Positions 8,942 to 20,900 of a stretch of DNA of 64,000 bases are shown piece after piece. The notes under the pieces are model-generated. The model did not search any database and was not told the DNA's origin. It saw nothing but the letters and a program-made list of their open reading frames with translations. This stretch comes from Agriotes lineatus. Its lineage: Eukaryota; Arthropoda; Insecta; Coleoptera; Elateridae. The stretch spans positions 62,001 through 126,000 of the forward strand of contig CALNHX010002965.1 of NCBI GenBank assembly GCA_940337035.1, written 5' to 3'. Position 1 is the first letter of the stretch; each line of letters opens with the position of its first letter. Position numbers and translations under genes: made by a program.

Positions 8942-11900
8942 CTGCAAATAAAACTTTGTAACACTTCTATCAAGCACTGCCTAAACCATTACCCTTTCGT
9001 AGTCTTCCTGAGAATCGAAACGCTCTCGCTGAATTCTCGTCATGTACAGAACATCAGTATCAGGCAGAACAGACTCTAAGCTTATGTACTCCTCCTGCGG
9101 GATGCCTTTGGATGCCACGAACTGGACGACGTGGTGAGGCATCTTCAAATTCGGTGGGCTCACGTAACGTAATTGCACGTTGTATAGAGTTAATAGGCGG
9201 GCTAAGGAGTGAACAGTTCTTCCATTCTTTAGGTCTCCGACGAGGGTGATGGTTAATCCATTAACGGTACCTATTTCTTCTCGAATGGTAAAAATATCCA
9301 GAAGGGCTTGCGTGGGATGTTCCCCAACTCCATCTCCAGCATTGATGAGCGGTTTTCTGCAGTGCTGTGAAGCTTTCTGTTGATACGAACGACACAGATT
9401 TATATATAATTCACAGCTACTCAGGACTAGAAGACTAATTGAACACTTATTAGAGTTACCCCAGTAAAATATCATTTTGCTCTTGTAAAAAATCAACTTA
9501 ATGGGGTCGAACAGTGCTACGAATATTTAAACTGGCGCCATTTTCAAAATTACTGCTCTAAAACTAGACCTTATCGACATATGCATTAAGGTAATGGGGG
9601 TTTTTTTAGAGGCGGAGAACTTTAAATTGAAATAAAACACAGAAAAATGTTTTTAATATCCATGACATTGGCTTTATTTGACAGATAATTTTTTGGCATT
9701 ACTGTTTGAAATTTGAATATGATTTCGGGCATGTGACCGCCGCGTACATGGCGTAATCTGGAGGTCATTTGACGAACGATTAATTTCACGAAATGGATCT
9801 GTTAACTGGCCACGTGCGATTTGACGCCATTAGATTATTTTCTTTGGGGGTATGTAAAGTCGCATGTCTACGCCGATAAACCGGAAACAATTGAGCACTT
9901 GGAAGCCAACATTCGACGCGTTATTGCCGAAATACAACCTGATTTACTGGGAAGAGTGTGTGAAAATTGGACCTCCAGATTACGCCATGTACGCGCCAGT
10001 CGCGGCGGTCACATGCCCGAAATCATATTCAAACAGTAATGCCAAAAAATTATCTTTCAAATAAAGCCAATTTTATGGACATTCAAAACACCCATTATAA
10101 AATATCAAAGATCAAGTTTGCCGTCGCTTCATAAAGTGATAAGACGTATTTAAGAAGCTTCGTGCCTAGATACGGAAACTGTTAGTTTCTTCTTCCATAT
10201 TTTTAAAGAATTTAAATTTAAAACAGTGTTATTCAATTTTTAAATGAAATTGAAGTTCAAAGTACGGAATCGCATGCTGGAACGCGATGTATTATGGGGA
10301 ATGGGGTGTCAGCTGTCATTCAGGGACTCATTTCTTTGCTATCTCTGATTTTAACATTTAAAAAACAGTAGGTACTCTTCAGTGCTATTTTTATCTGCTC
10401 GCGTTTGTAAATTTAATAAGTTGTGAGTGGTGTTTTCTTGAAATTATTCTAATTATTGAATCAGGCGGCCCTGAATGATGGCTGCCGCCCCATTTTCAAT
10501 AATGCATTACGTTTCAGCATACGATTCCGTACTTTGGATTTCAATTTCATTTAAATATTTAATTAAACAGTTTTACATTTAAATTCTTTAAAAATACGGC
10601 ACAAAAGACTATACAGTTTCCGTTGCTGGGCATGAAATCTCTCAAATATGTCTTATAACTTGATAGGGCGACAGCAAACTTGATATTCAATGTTCTATAC
10701 ATCAATACATATTTCGATAAGGGCTGCTTTTAAAGCACTAATTTTGCAAATTTTTCAAAATGGGCACGAAAGTGAGGGGATGACGGTTCGACCCCATTTA
10801 TATACTCGTGCTACTCATCTTCTCAAACTTCCCCAACCGTAGGTGAGCTTCGACCGCCATTTTTAAAAAGCGGCAGCGATTAGTGAAGTTATGTATAGTT
10901 GGGGAGAACCTTTATGATGTAAAGCTGAAACACAGCAAGAGAGCTGAAACTGTTATCGAAAATCAAAGGTTCAGTAATACATTTTCAGTACTATTTCAGT
11001 GAATGGAAGGTCTATGGGATTACTTCAACTGTAAATTGGCTTTATCTACATATATTTCGGTCAAATGAAATGGCAAAAAGATAAAGGTCAGAGCTATATG
11101 AACATTTTAAACCGTTAGAGGAAGTTTTTGGGAATAATGGCCGATTTATTAACGTAGTTTGGCCGCCAAGATGGCTTGTCCGTGTTTAGTTGTCCTGGTA
11201 TTGTTTCTTTGCCACTTCATTTGAATTACTTATCATTAGAGTCACCATTGTTCAAGGTTGTAACGTTATCTTTATCCGAAGTGTTTATCCATGAAGGAAA
11301 TTGAGAGAGACAATATCCGCAAACCAGTGAACATTTGACCCCATCGTTTTACAACTGCATTGGCTTTGTCAATCGTCGACACAACTACAAGAAATGAGTT
11401 TCAAGAAACAATCGGGTGATCAAAGGGTTGCACGAAAGGTTTAGAACATTCATACAGCTCTGAGTCGGATTTTTTTCCAATCCATCTTCATCAAATTAAA
11501 TTGTAGCTAATTCACAGTAAAAAAAATCCATACATCTTCTTTATTTTCCAAATACTGAACTAAAACCAAAGAAAACAGTCTGAAGGTGTTACTGAACCTT
11601 TCGAGTTTCAACTCGTACTGTATTTTATCCCCAAAATGATTACTGGGTATCCTAACACCCATGTCTCAGCTTTTTGGGATTGTTTGCACTAAGTAATACA
11701 AAAATTAAACTTACAAGAACAGATCCTGGAGCAGGGTGCCTAAGAACAACGACGTCAGCATATCCGGCCATAACAGAAATGGAATCTTCCAAAGTCTCTC
11801 CCTTCTTTACAGACGAACTGCTTTCATCCATGTATATTACTTTACCGCCCAACCTTTGCATGGCTGCAGAAAAGCTGCAGCTAGTTCTGGTACTGACTTC

Positions 11901-14900
11901 ATAAAAGACCGAAGCCATGATCTTTCCTTTCAAGATGTAATCGAGGGGTCTGTCCTTTGACACATACATTCGGAACGTTTGGGCTAAGTTGAAAATATCA
12001 TTCAGCTGTTCTTTGTTGAACATGTCAACCGACAGGATGTGTTTTCCGGTCAAGCCGTGCAAATGCATCTGTGGGTGAGCTGTCTCGGGCAAGAGGCTGA
12101 GATTAGGATTGCTGTCTCCTTTGAGCCGCGATAGATGGTTTAGAGGCGGCAGGGGGGAAACCGTCCTTTGCAGTCCGTAAGTGTCGGAGGCAAAGTGCAC
12201 CTTTGTCGGTTCAGACAGCAGCCGCGAGAAAATTTCGTTGGTCTGTCCGTCGTTATACTCGAATTTTTCCGTCAGAACATTTGGAGCCGGCGATATGGGG
12301 CGGTCAAGCCCTGACGACGGACGACCCTCGGGCAATGTGAAACTGGTCCTCCTGCTCTGCCATTCGCGCACATTCTGGCCGAAGCCTGGTTGCACAAGCA
12401 CCTGTCCTTCGACGTACGCCACTTCCCCACGCAACACAACGCGATGCACCGATCCCCGAATCTTCTTCCCAGCAAAAGGAGTCCATTTCGCTTTACTATA
12501 GGTCATGGCGTTCGGTATAACCCACTCTTCGTCCATGTCCACTTCGACGTAAGTGTTAGGCTGGTCTGGTAAGTTGAAAATGCGTTTGGGATTGCGGTAG
12601 AACTTAGTCGCGATGTCGTCGATGGTGAGTCTTCCTTCATGAACGGCATTGAGAAGCAATGGCAAGATCGTTTCAAGACCAGGGAAACCCGGTGGCGGGT
12701 TTTTGCCGGTCTTCTCTTCGAGCGTATGGGGCGCATGGTCAGTGGCGAAGCAATCTATGATGTGAATGTTGTCCCACAGAGCTTTCTGGTCGTCAGGGCT
12801 CACTAAAACAGGTCGAACCTCGGCTTTGGAAGCGCCAATATGGGGTATGTCATCGGTGGACAAGAATAAGTGGTGTGGGCATACCTCGCACGTTACTTTA
12901 AGACCCTTCTCCTTGGCGGATTTGATGATTAAAATCTCTTCCTTTCTGGCAACATGGCATACATGAACACTGCGGTTGTGCAGACTGGCCAGAAGGAGAA
13001 TCGCTGCCGTGGTCTGGCCCTCAGCATGAACGCACAGGGGCGATTTTTTTGGCCAGCTGGTCAAGTGCTTTGACCAAACTGTTAAGCTGTCGAGTTTCAA
13101 CGTGGTGTATGTTTGGTTCAGATACATTTTCAAAGCAGCGGCTTGGGGTGCCAATTCGGGTATAAGTGTAGCATTGTCTGAAGAAGCGCCGATATAAAGC
13201 GCGTAGTCGCACCGGGCGTTTTCTTTGGCTATCTTCTGGACTAGCTGCAGCGACTCTTCATCCACCACCGCTGGGTTGGTGTTGGGCATCGCGCAGATCA
13301 AAGTAACGCCGCCTGCCAGAGCTGCGGCTGTGCAGGACGAGAAGTCTTCCTTGTGGGTTGCGCCTGGGTCCCGCACGTGGACGTGAGTGTCGATGAAGCC
13401 AGGAAGCTTGATCAGCTGCCGTGACGTTATGCAGTCTATGTGGGTCTTCATGGGCGGCGCCCCTCGGATTTGCCTTAAAGCCTAAAGTTTGCGTAAGGAT
13501 TGGGGGTAGTAGGCGCGGTTAGGATATTTACCTCCACTAATAGTTTAGCGCATTTAACGTCCGTTACTAGCGGGATGGAGTAGTCTATGGCTAGACGTCG
13601 CGTGCGGTAGCCGTGGGTCATGAAGGAAGAAACCCGCCGGGCTCCGCCGTTGCGCATGGGGAGGTTGATCACTAGGTCGAACTGCTTCTTCGACAAGAAC
13701 TCCGCCAGGGGCCGCAGCTCCCCCTGGCTGGTGATGTCGTCGATATTTTCAAAGGTCCATTGCACGGATTCGACCTTCAGCGGAGAATGGAAAAGTGTAA
13801 TTCGTTGTCTAATTTTATTGGCACTTAATTCGGCAAATAACTTTAACTGATGTTAGGCAATACCACCTAAAGAACACATGCCCCAGCTCTTTGACGTTAC
13901 GGGCTCATGACGTCAGCTAAAGAAGGCTAGTTATGGCCGTCGACTTGAACTATAAGTACAGATCTTGAGCTTTTTTAATAAACAAGTCACTTGGTGCCTT
14001 TGTTAATGTTTGGTGGTGTGCGTGTGAGTGACTTACCATCATTATAGCAGAAATAAACACGTAAATAACCGTTACATGTGGTTGCGACATAAATGCATTG
14101 ACACCACATGGCGAGTTGTTAGCATTTCAAGGTACCAAGTTATGTAAATTACATTTTCTTAAAGGAAATGTTATATGAGGTGTAACGGAGCTGGTTTTGA
14201 AATTTCTTACACAGTAGTTTTTGCGTCCCGGTAATTCGGTTTAAAATCAAACTAAATTATTTTTTAAACCAAATGATCGGAACGCATCAGGCGAATATTA
14301 ACTCTGCAACCAATACTTTGTTTAAAAATGATTGTGGTAAAATGAATAACAACCGATTGAGCAACGAATACTTCGTTTAAAAATGATTGTGGTAAAATAG
14401 CGACATACTAAGTTTGCGACCTTGAAAGGGCTCTGCTCGCGCCGCCATCTTACTAAAAAGGTACCAAAAATCAGTTTTTATTAGTGATGGGCATAACCGG
14501 ACAATTTTCATAACCGAATTATTTGCATTCGAATCATATTAATAACCGATTGATTATTTGAATCATCATTCGAATCAATTTTGGCTCTCGATTTGTTTCG
14601 ATTAAGTCAGCCGGTTTGCCGGTTGGCGGTTCACCGTCATCTGCATCGGCATCGTAACTTGCAGATAGCAGAGGAACTCAGTTAAACGTTAATTATAATA
14701 ATTGTATAACTGCCGGTCTTATAAAGGCCACTAATCTGACGTTAACTTTAATTCGCTGTTAAAATAAACAAAAGCGCATCAAAACGTCAGTGCTTATGAC
14801 ATTTTATTCATTAATAAACAAATTGTGATGCACTTTTATTTTAACAGCGAATTAAAGTTAACGTCAGATTAGTGGCCTTTATAAGACCGGCAGTAAATGA

Positions 14901-17900
14901 TTTTTATTTGATTTCTAAGGAGTTTAAACCATTGAGAATAGCTATATCAATACTAATCATAAAGAAATTATAAATATGCGAATACAAAGTATCTATTGAA
15001 TCTATTTTTAGTTCCTAAAATTCTCTAGTAGTCAGCCTTCCGCGATTCTAAGGACGCATACTTAAAATTTTCAACATCGAAATCCACTTCTTGTCCCGAC
15101 TGCTCCGTTATTAAAAATTAAATATAAATCTTTTACGATATTGGAAAATCTTGTTTCGCTTTCTGTTTATCCCTTATTAGGCATAATCAACCGCGTTTCG
15201 AAGCAAAAATTTAGGCCGTTATAAACACAGCTCGGCAAATCTCAGACTCAGCAGAACGTTATCTTTAATAGGAACGGCCCCATAAATTTAACTCGTCGAC
15301 TGGGAGTATCAAATGTCTTAATAACATCAACAAGCAGCGGCGAGCCTCACTTGGGTCAATCAAGTACATACCTACGTAGAAAAGGTTATATGAGTTATGA
15401 TTATGAATGCCGTATTATTTACAGAATTTCGATCACTCGCGTCGAGACGCGGCACGAAGTACGTATCAGGTTGAGGTTATTTTTGATTCGATTAGTTGGA
15501 ACGAAAACCGAGGTACACAGGTTATTTCAATAACCGGATAACCGGTTATTTTTGATTCGAATAAGCCCATCACTAGTTTTTATATCTCCTCTCCTCTGCC
15601 ATCTAAGCTGAAAATAGTTATTACAAGAATTGTAGGAAACAAAATTGTCTACAAGTTTTGTCTGAAACTTTTTTTTGTCAGCTGAATAATTTATGAGTTA
15701 CAGCGACTTAACGCGGAGCAAATTTTTGAAATTTGCGAAAACGTTCCACTTTTCGTCGAAATTTCGGTTAATATCTATTAATTTTTTATCTAATTCAAGT
15801 TTTTACGCATTTCCACACCACCATGGGGTACAGTAAGCGGCGCGTCTTTTTTTTATGTGGTATCCCCAGTAGGCCTAATCCACGACTTAATCTTTACTTA
15901 TGTCTTCTAGTTCTTTTAGATAGATGCCTTAGATGGTCCAGGTTGACTGATTTCGACATCTTCTTGAGAATCGCTCTCATCCTTTTCTGATTCTTTTTCA
16001 GCGGTTTCATCGTCATCGTCAAACGTCAGTAGTCTGTCAACTAGTGTCTCGTCATCTTCAGCGTCTATCAAAATCTGTGGAACATTCTCGCAAGAGTCGC
16101 CATTACAAAATGTGCAGATAACAGAGCATTTCAAGCCTGTTTTTCTGCAATCACAAGCTCGACCACATCCCTTTTTACATTTGCATGAAATAAATTTCAG
16201 TAGTGCCTCAGGAGCAGGATCTTTTGTCGTTGTTACCGGAATGAGTCCGAATTTGCTTTTTTGCCATCCCCATTCCTCTGGATTGTTAGTTATATCGTAC
16301 CAACTCTGAACTTGGTGGTAGGTCCGAAGAGACTGTTGACGTGCAGCTTCTCTTGTAGGTGGTCAAGTAGCAAGATTGAACTTACTTTTTGTAACGGATC
16401 TTGCAAAATTTTGAAAGCGAAGAGAATCCAAAGAGTGACGTTTTCTTTTGGAACTCCGTAAAGCGCGATTAGGAAATTTTCCCCTGCGTTAGTTACGACT
16501 TCCGGATCGGCATTTGGCTATTTGAAGACTTGTACAGTTTGGCTCAGGTATTCGTACTTTTGGAGCATATGTAGGAATCTCATTTTCCCATGGTTGAACA
16601 GAGAAGACGTAGTGTCACAGCCGCTGAATGCATGTCTGCTACTGCTTCTCCATGCTGTAGACTTTGGGGAGAGTATATTTTTTCTACTGTTTTTCCTTTT
16701 CCTGGCTTCCGGAAGTAAATATTGGGATGGGTTCTTGCTAGTGTTGTTAATAGAACTACATATTATTCGGAGCAAAAGTATCTTTATGTGGCTCGGCTGT
16801 ACTTATCTGCCGAGCTTGCCCCGCCACATAAAGTATAACTTTTGCTCCTAATAGCATAATATACTATTAGTCTGTTTCCATATTATCTCTATATTTCGTA
16901 CTACATTCGCACTGTTGTGCAAAAATGAGTAAAAACTTGAATTAGATAACAATTATTATTAATAGATAACCGAAAATTCGACGAAAAGTGGAGCGTATTC
17001 GCAAATTTAGAAAATTTGCTCCGCCTCACGTCGCTGTATCTCATGAATTATTCATCTGACAAAAAAAAAGTTTCAGACAAAAGTTGTAGGCAATTTTGTT
17101 TCCTACAATTCTTCCAATAACTATTTTCAGCCTAGATGGCAGAGAGGAGATATATACGAAAAACTAACTTCTGGTACCTTTTTAGCAAGATGGCGGCGCG
17201 AGCGGCTCCCTTTCAAGGTCGCAAACTTAGTGTGTCAATTAGGACATGCGAGTCTACAAGTATGCCAAATTATAACTTTCCCTGACCTTTTGCAAGGTAG
17301 AATGTGTCTCTATTGACTGGCCTAAAATGAATAACAACCGATTTAGCAAAGGATATGATAGAAAACTAAGTAGGTACGTTAACATATAAACAAATCAAAT
17401 TTTGCAGTTCATGCCTAGATTAGAAATCGAATTATTAAAATTTGGCATTATTACTGAGCTACTACCTATACTAGTGTTTTGTATCAAAATTATGGTTTTT
17501 GCATTGAAACGTCGTTTTCCATTATAAAAGAAAACGAATGGGGTGCGACTAAAGGCCAGTTCACGCCTGGCAACCCCGTTTCTACACCTGGCAATCCCGT
17601 TTCTACAGGATACCCTTATTTTTTAAGTCATAAAGATATGTAAACACTGTGCGGCTATGCGATTTAACCATACATTCTACAGGTGCTGATGTCACGCCAG
17701 AGAGCTGCGGCCTTTTATTTTTAGGTGGTATTGAGTTACGCCATTCTCGTACATTTTGTGCATAGTTAAACAACAATAACTAATTAAATATTAAACTATT
17801 TTGAACCAATGTGCTAAAATGGCGACCCTCCTCATTCCTTTATAGCACTTACCTTGAGTTACGTGATGTTTAATCTAAAAACAAGTAATCATACCAGAAG

Positions 17901-20900
17901 TTACAATTGGGTTCAACAAGAAACCGTGTAGTTTGTGAAAACTCGAATATCCCCTTCCATAAAGCAAACCAGACATAATCTAAATAAAGGAAGGGAACGA
18001 AGAAGAAGACGACGACTTATTTTACATATTTTGTAGTAAAGGTAATTAGTAATTAGTAACTAGTAGTAGTAACTAATAGGTGGATAAAGATTATCTTCCT
18101 AAGCTACCTTATGTCTACGAGGCTTATTACAAGAACGATGGTAAGTTTCATTTTCAAGGACATTTATGCGCTCTAAATGTGTAGGTATTTTCCTCCATAA
18201 TTTTGGTTGGCCAGAGATGGAAATCAATAGATTGAAGATAATATATGTACGCGGGTTATGATAGAATTTAAGCTATGTTTCCTACCATTGTTTAAAGGCA
18301 AAACTAAATCATACCAACGCAACGACGTTATTTGGAAGGGCGTTCAAAAATAGCAACATAAGAGCTTGCGCAAAGGTAGCAAAGCGTATTTGATATTAGA
18401 AATTACAATTGTTAAAAATGTTATCAGGTAAGATATCGTTAATCTAGAATCAATTGACTGGGAGTCTTAGATTTAGATAAACCGGGCAGTGCGTTGTCGC
18501 TGTTCGTAATCAAAGCTTCATAGTGAGGTTTAAAGCTGTGCCAGTGTGATGACTCGTTAGTACGTGCACGATGGGTTCTCTTTTCAGCAAACCGCCAAAG
18601 AAAAACATTAAAAGTGATGCGCGGGAGACAAGTAGAGCCCCCGTTCGGGAGCAGAATTATGATATCCACGATCCTGAGAAATATGACAAGAAAGCACTGG
18701 CCGCCTTGAAGGCGGAGTTCAGAGATGACCCGGATACCTTCATTTTGAACCAAATGCTCATGACGATGATGTTCTTTGACGACTATCAAGAGTGAGTAAC
18801 TGAATATTGCGTTTTCAACGAGGCAAAAGCTCGATTTAAAATGTTTTGTCCGCCTTGTCCAATTTCTTCCATGTTGGCTTTAACGTATTGTACAGTTTAT
18901 ACATATGGTGTAATGCACTTCAAAGTTGTATTACAGATTGTTTAGTTTCTGAAAAAATTGACGCTAGATTCCATTCTTTTGCACTGATAGTTAAATTTCG
19001 CAGACCACAGGATAATCCTCTATTAAAAGACGATAGTTAATACTTTTGATTTTCTTTCCTTTTCACAAACAAGGAATTTGTCGTGCACATATTGTCAAAA
19101 ATGTGATGCATTTATTGCATATGACGTAACTCGTCATTAAAATAGCAATTAAAGTAGAAGTAATAAACACGGAAAGTATTCAACTGTTCAAAAAATGTTC
19201 ACGTTATCTCAATGATAACGTGTAATAAGGTACTGTCAATTAGGATTTTCAAAGACACTTAGAAGACTGCAATTTTAAAGTAATAGCGCTTATTCAAGAG
19301 AACAATTGGTTACTATACAGTTTCTGTTTTTTTATGACATCGCATATTCCATCTGGACACCCTGTATCGGACCCCTTTTGGGAATCCTACTTACGTTTTT
19401 CCACATTTTTTATCTTGTAATTTAGACACGCTGTCAACCTATACGATATGATCAAATACTTTATCAAATTTCAATAACCTTTATTAAGGGACTTGGCATT
19501 AGAACTCTGCGCCATCGAATATAAAATATCTGAACAAAGGGGATTTGGTTTCAAGTTGTCAGCGAAACTTCAAACTCGTTAGCGTAACAGAAAAACAATC
19601 AACCTTGCCCTGTTTTCCATACAATGTAGGATTAACTAGTTTAATACCTCTCGATTAGATAAAACGGTGCACGTAAATACGGATTCGGAGAAAAATATGT
19701 CGTTATTCTATCAATTCAAAGATAATCCTACTAGGACTGTTGCAGGGAAATGCGAATTCTGGCGAATACCGTCTCGGAGCGCTACCAAAGGCTCAACTCG
19801 CAACTGATCCAGAAACACCACAAGCAGCTCCTGATGCCCGACGTGGTGATGGAGAGCGTCAACAAGAAGGTAAAATACCTACACCCCAAGAAGAAAGAGC
19901 TGGAGCCGTTCGTCCAGCAGCGAATGTTCATCCTGCACGACACCATCGAGATCGAGGACAATCGGGACTCGGTGGACTACAGCAGAATCGATAAACTCTG
20001 CTATCGGGCAGAACTTGAAGAGTCTCCGGAAAACAAAGGTACCTGATACGATATTTTAGTAATACGGTTACAGTATGGAGCTTTTTGCAGGGTTCGTCAA
20101 GGTACATTTGCTGGGCACCTCTGAACACGTCATAAAAGAAAAACGCGAGTCCGCGGATTCAGCCTGCTCGACCACGTCGGCCAAATCGGAAGCTTCGAAG
20201 CCTACCAGTAGCACCAAAAACCCTGATTCGGGTTTTAGCACCGAGTCCGATTACGAATACACCCGAATAACCTACGCGAAAACCCCACGCAGGCTCCAAA
20301 TCTCTGAAAAGGACATATACACCAGCATCAGCCAGTTGCCGTCGAAGTGTATAACGCCGGAAAGGGTCAAAAAGGAGCTGGAATATGACTCAGATGATGA
20401 CGAAGAAGACGAAGAAGCGAGGCGAAAGCGCCCGATGAAACAGCAGACGTTGTACCTAATTCGCTACTATTTGAACTCCATCGAGTTTAGGTCACATTTC
20501 AGGGACAACGTCTTTCCTAACTACCTGGGGGAGGTTTTAGATTTCGACGAGAGTGCAATTAGGAAAGCGACGGCGGCGCCAATACTGGAGGCAATCTCTT
20601 GCGACTCGGTGGACGATGTGGGCAATTATCTCCAATATGAGATTGTGCCCGCGATAGGGATGCGTTGGCCTGATGTAATCGCATATGAATGGACGATTAG
20701 GGCTCGAGTGACGGTTTATGATAGAAATGCTGAAAACCCAATAGCGTATAAATGGCCTACTCCTAAAATGATCGAAGACGCGAGGAAGCTTAGTTGTGTG
20801 GTAACCCCCAAAGGCTTTATGCCTAAGAAGGGAAACAACCCCCAAATGCACACTGAATGGGAGGTTTGTTTCCCTAAAGCCGAGAGATATTTAGAACTGC

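Larger units (their letters stand above)
9501..10797. mobile_element. composite TIR element with TTA duplication (Harbinger-like), in CAD intron 9
   Basis: Left end ATGGGGTCGAACAGTGCTAC, right end the inverse (GTTCGACCCCAT), with the two arms matching for roughly 100 bases (9501-9600 with 10700-10797). TTA on both sides (9498-9500, 10798-10800) suggests a 3-bp target duplication as in PIF/Harbinger. The interior holds mariner transposase remnants and a second palindromic unit. Confidence 0.6.
14402..17236. mobile_element. foldback-type element with long TIRs and a degenerate gene
   Basis: The left arm starts GACATACTAAGTTTGCGACC; the right arm is its inverse, GGTCGCAAACTTAGTGTGTC (17217-17236). 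The arms match for several hundred bases, running through GCGCCGCCATCTT, CTAAGCTGAAAATAG, GTAGGAAACAAAATTG and CCACTTTTCGTCGAA to about 15780 on the left and 16975 on the right. The left arm is split by a hAT MITE (14482-15575). The core carries the minus-strand gene remnant at 15916-16775. No clear target duplication was found. Confidence 0.7.

Noticed and set aside
9821..10039. functional mariner transposase
   Set aside because: Only the last 72 codons are present, without the first two catalytic Asp.
16112..16851. plus-strand frames (65-109 codons)
   Set aside because: They are antisense to the GCDTTS/CXC gene remnant, whose motifs are on the minus strand.
18439..18789. 116-codon minus-strand frame over Mab-21 exon 1
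   Set aside because: Shadow of the myristoylated N-terminus on the plus strand, which has correct splice phase.
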